From: Ilumatobacteraceae bacterium | GTDB taxonomy: Bacteria; Actinomycetota; Acidimicrobiia; Acidimicrobiales; Ilumatobacteraceae | Assembly: GCA_007117775.1 (NCBI GenBank) | Contig: SKFX01000179.1 | Location: 1 to 7,132 of the forward strand | Length of the DNA: 7,132 bases | Direction of reading: 5' to 3' | Part shown: piece by piece, positions 4,931-7,132 of the stretch | Position numbering within the stretch: position 1 is the stretch's first letter | How the letters are laid out: each line of letters starts with the position of its first letter | Notes under the pieces: model-generated | What the model was told of the DNA's origin: nothing | The model's input: only the letters and a program-made list of their open reading frames with translations | The model's database searches: none | Program-made: the position numbers and the translations under genes

Positions 4931-6928
4931 ATGTCTGACTCCAGCACGGTCTCGGTCCGACTGCCCGATGGGTCCGAGCGCGCCTATCCGACCGGCACCA
5001 CCGTCCACGATGTCGCAGCATCGATCGGTCGACGACTCGCGAAAGCGGCGATCGCCGCTGAGGTCGACGGTGCGCAGGTGGATCTCGGCTGTGAGGTGTC
5101 AGACGGCGCTCAGGTCGCGATCATCACCGTCGACACCGATGATGGTCGAGAGGTCCTGCGCCATTCGACGGCCCATGTCATGGCCCAAGCGGTCACCCAG
5201 TTGTTCCCCGGAGCGAAGTTCTCGATCGGCCCGGCGATCACCGACGGTTTTTACTACGACTTCGAGCTCCCCGACGGCGCCACCTTCAGCGATGAGGATC
5301 TGATCCGTATCGAAACGCGCATGCGCGAGATCGTCGCGCAGGATCAGCCCTTCGTTCGTTCTGAGGTCTCCGCCACAGAAGCGCTCGAGCTGTTCAGCGA
5401 TCAGCCCTATAAGCGCGAGATCATCGAACGAGTCACCGCCAGCGGTGGTCAAGCCGATGATGTCGACTCGGTCGATATCGCCCCGGGCAGCGATATCAGC
5501 GTGTACCGCAACACCCCCGAGTTCGTCGATCTATGCCGTGGGCCCCATGTCCCCTCGACCGGTCGCCTCGGGCATTTCAAGTTGATGAAGGTCGCCGGCG
5601 CGTACTGGCGCGGCGATGAGCGCGCGCCGATGTTGCAGCGGATCTACGGCACGGCGTGGGAATCGCAAGCCGCCCTCGACGATCACCTCGAACGACTCGC
5701 GGAGGCCGCCAAGCGAGATCACCGGCGACTGGCGACCGAACTTGATCTGATCAGCTTCCCGTCCGAACTCGGTGGCGGTCTCGCGGTGTGGCATCCAAAG
5801 GGTGCGACGGTTCGCAAGCTGATGGAGGACTACAGCCGTCAACGCCATGAGCGCGGTGGCTATGAGTTCGTGTACACGCCCCATCTCGCCAATGCGCGCC
5901 TGTTCGAGACGAGCGGCCATCTCGACTTCTACGCCGATGGTATGTATCCGCCGATGGAGATGGACAACGGTGTCTATTTCCCCAAGCCGATGAACTGCCC
6001 GATGCACTGCCTGGTCTATCGCAGCCGCCAACGCAGCTACCGCGAACTGCCGCTGCGGCTGTTCGAACTCGGGACCGTCTACCGCTATGAGCGTGCCGGC
6101 ACCCTGCACGGTCTGTTGCGCATTCGGGGCTTCACCCAAGATGACAGCCATATCTATTGCACCGAGGAGCAGTTGCCCGATGAGGTGGCCTCACTGTTGG
6201 ACTTCGTGCTGTCGGTGCTGCGGGCGTTCGGGTTCGAAGACTTCAGCTTCCATCTATCGACGCGCAATCCCGACAAGTACGTCGGCACCGATGAGATCTG
6301 GGACAAGGCCACCGCTGCGCTTGCAGCCGCGCTCGAGCGCCATGGTCTCGACTACACCGTCAAGGACGGCGATGCGGCGTTCTACGGACCGAAGATCGAT
6401 ATCGATGTGCGCGATGCGATCGGGCGGACCTGGCAGCTCTCGACGATCCAGGCCGATTTCAACCTGCCGGAACGCTTCGGTCTCGAATACGTCGGTGCCG
6501 ATAACGCCCGGCATCGCCCGATCATGTTGCACCGGGCGCTGTTCGGTTCGGTGGAGCGGTTCTTCGGGGTGCTGCTCGAGCATTATGCCGGGGCGTTCCC
6601 GGTGTGGCTGGCGCCGGTGCAGGTGCGTGTGCTGCCCGTCGCCAAGGCCCATGAGGCCTATGCCGCGACGGTGCACGGTGCTTTGCAGTCGGCGGGAGTG
6701 CGGGCCGAGACCAGCGCCGCCGATGACCCTCTCGGTAAGCGGATCCGAGCATCGAAGATGGAGAAGATCCCCTATGTGCTGGTCGTCGGTGACGATGATG
6801 TGGCCGCTGGAACCGTCGGGGTGAATCCGCGCGGCGGCGAGGTGCAACGCGGTGTTCGTGGCGACGATTTCGTCGCCCAACTCATCTCGGAGATCAGCGC
6901 CGGCACCTCATTGGCCCTCGATGGGTGA
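4931..6928 (+). CDS. thrS: Threonine--tRNA ligase
   Basis: ThrRS charges tRNA-Thr with threonine in two ATP-dependent steps and removes mischarged serine. The 665 residues (E. coli ThrRS has 642) show the full bacterial architecture: N-terminal TGS domain (about 5-67), the editing domain with HSTAH (H78, H82) and LCRGPH (C202, H206), the class II catalytic core, and the C-terminal anticodon-binding domain (about 560-655). Catalytic zinc ligands are visible: C356 in MNCPMHC, H407 in FTQDDSH and H534 in MLHRALFGS. Motif 2 is TVYRYERAGTLHGLLRIRGF (382-401), with R385 as the ATP-binding arginine; motif 3 includes HRALFGSVERF. No expected key residue is missing. The start is ATG 4931; an in-frame GTG at 4910 would add seven residues outside the TGS domain and precede the -10 box. 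No T-box leader is present: only 31 nt separate it from plsC. Its last 8 nt overlap the next gene. Confidence 0.97.
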   Translation: MSDSSTVSVRLPDGSERAYPTGTTVHDVAASIGRRLAKAAIAAEVDGAQVDLGCEVSDGAQVAIITVDTDDGREVLRHSTAHVMAQAVTQLFPGAKFSIGPAITDGFYYDFELPDGATFSDEDLIRIETRMREIVAQDQPFVRSEVSATEALELFSDQPYKREIIERVTASGGQADDVDSVDIAPGSDISVYRNTPEFVDLCRGPHVPSTGRLGHFKLMKVAGAYWRGDERAPMLQRIYGTAWESQAALDDHLERLAEAAKRDHRRLATELDLISFPSELGGGLAVWHPKGATVRKLMEDYSRQRHERGGYEFVYTPHLANARLFETSGHLDFYADGMYPPMEMDNGVYFPKPMNCPMHCLVYRSRQRSYRELPLRLFELGTVYRYERAGTLHGLLRIRGFTQDDSHIYCTEEQLPDEVASLLDFVLSVLRAFGFEDFSFHLSTRNPDKYVGTDEIWDKATAALAAALERHGLDYTVKDGDAAFYGPKIDIDVRDAIGRTWQLSTIQADFNLPERFGLEYVGADNARHRPIMLHRALFGSVERFFGVLLEHYAGAFPVWLAPVQVRVLPVAKAHEAYAATVHGALQSAGVRAETSAADDPLGKRIRASKMEKIPYVLVVGDDDVAAGTVGVNPRGGEVQRGVRGDDFVAQLISEISAGTSLALDG

Positions 6929-7132
6929 GCCTCCGTTGCTGGACCGGATCTGGAACGGCTGGAGAGCTGAGTACGTGGCCTCGGCGGGAGCATTCGTCGC
7001 CGGTGCGTCCGGTGCCGGCGAGACCACCAGCGTCTTCACGAGATTGCTCGAGTCCGGACTCGATGATGAAGAACTGCACATCGTCCGGCGCACCGAGCGC
7101 TGCTTCGCGGTGCTGAACGCGTTCCCGTATGC
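6921..7132 (+). CDS. HIT-family protein, N-terminal part (cut by right window edge)
   Basis: Frame from ATG 6921 is open for 70 codons plus two bases to the window edge. The reading begins MGEPPLLDRIWNGWRAEYVA and ends RRTERCFAVLNAFPY, matching the start of actinobacterial HIT proteins annotated as diadenosine tetraphosphate phosphorylase-like (the LxRLWxPYRxxY opening and the VYAVLNxYPY strand). The histidine-triad motif itself would lie beyond the window, so catalytic residues are not seen. Between lies a Gly/Ala/Ser-rich linker (residues 21-34). Family members hydrolyse or phosphorolyse nucleotide polyphosphates or nucleoside phosphoramidates. The ATG lies inside the thrS end (8-nt overlap, different frame), implying translational coupling. 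In mycobacteria the order thrS - HIT - pgsA is known and supports the call; Ap4A is a by-product of aminoacyl-tRNA synthetases, which may explain the pairing. Confidence 0.82.
   Translation, partial: MGEPPLLDRIWNGWRAEYVASAGAFVAGASGAGETTSVFTRLLESGLDDEELHIVRRTERCFAVLNAFPY

Noticed and set aside
6087..6824. 245-codon plus-strand frame inside thrS
   Set aside because: Its Arg/Ser/Cys-rich translation is a frame-shifted shadow of thrS, whose own frame carries all catalytic residues.
6996..7019. Walker A-like GASGAGET in the HIT gene
   Set aside because: The essential Lys is Glu, and the stretch lies in a low-complexity linker of a HIT protein, so it is not a P-loop.
1..7132. Frequent GATC and CGATCG words as a possible repeat or modification signal
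   Set aside because: They follow largely from preferred codons (GAT, ATC, CGx, TCG) in adjacent positions; no spacing pattern was seen by eye, though a count was not possible.

Overview
The window is a gene-dense, GC-rich stretch of a bacterial chromosome and looks like core housekeeping DNA. An actinobacterial source is likely, probably from a deep class such as Acidimicrobiia. The reasons are an F420:NADPH reductase, a mycothiol ligase (MshC-type) gene, an enoyl reductase of the mycobacterial InhA type, and thrS directly followed by a HIT-domain gene, an order also known in mycobacteria. The taxon is inferred from gene content; no rRNA is present.

Layout. Positions 3-1100 (minus) hold the N-terminal 366 codons of a DUF255/YyaL-family thioredoxin-like protein that runs off the left edge. 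Positions 1186-1959 (minus) hold fabI, transcribed toward the first gene. A divergent intergenic region (1960-2129) separates these from five plus-strand genes: npdG (2130-2801), mshC (2798-3991, ATGA overlap with npdG), a 134-nt gap with competing inverted repeats, plsC-type acyltransferase (4126-4899), thrS (4931-6928), and the start of a HIT-family gene (6921 to the right edge, overlapping thrS by 8 nt). No gap exceeds 300 bases. I see no tRNA, rRNA, CRISPR array or mobile element.

How the genes fit together. npdG (F420H2/NADPH hydride exchange) and mshC (low-molecular-weight thiol synthesis) are translationally coupled and suggest a small redox-cofactor operon. fabI and the acyltransferase are lipid functions: fatty-acid elongation and acylation of a glycerolipid or related acceptor. 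thrS and the HIT gene start a second coupled unit.

The more interesting points are small. (1) The MshC-like protein keeps a CysRS-type fourth zinc ligand that mycobacterial and streptomycete MshC appear to lack. (2) Several genes have a TANNNT hexamer 6-8 nt before the start and no good Shine-Dalgarno sequence, suggesting leaderless transcription. (3) The same CTGATC/GATCAG inverted arms occur upstream of both plsC and thrS. I found no convincing new defence, mobile or biosynthetic system.
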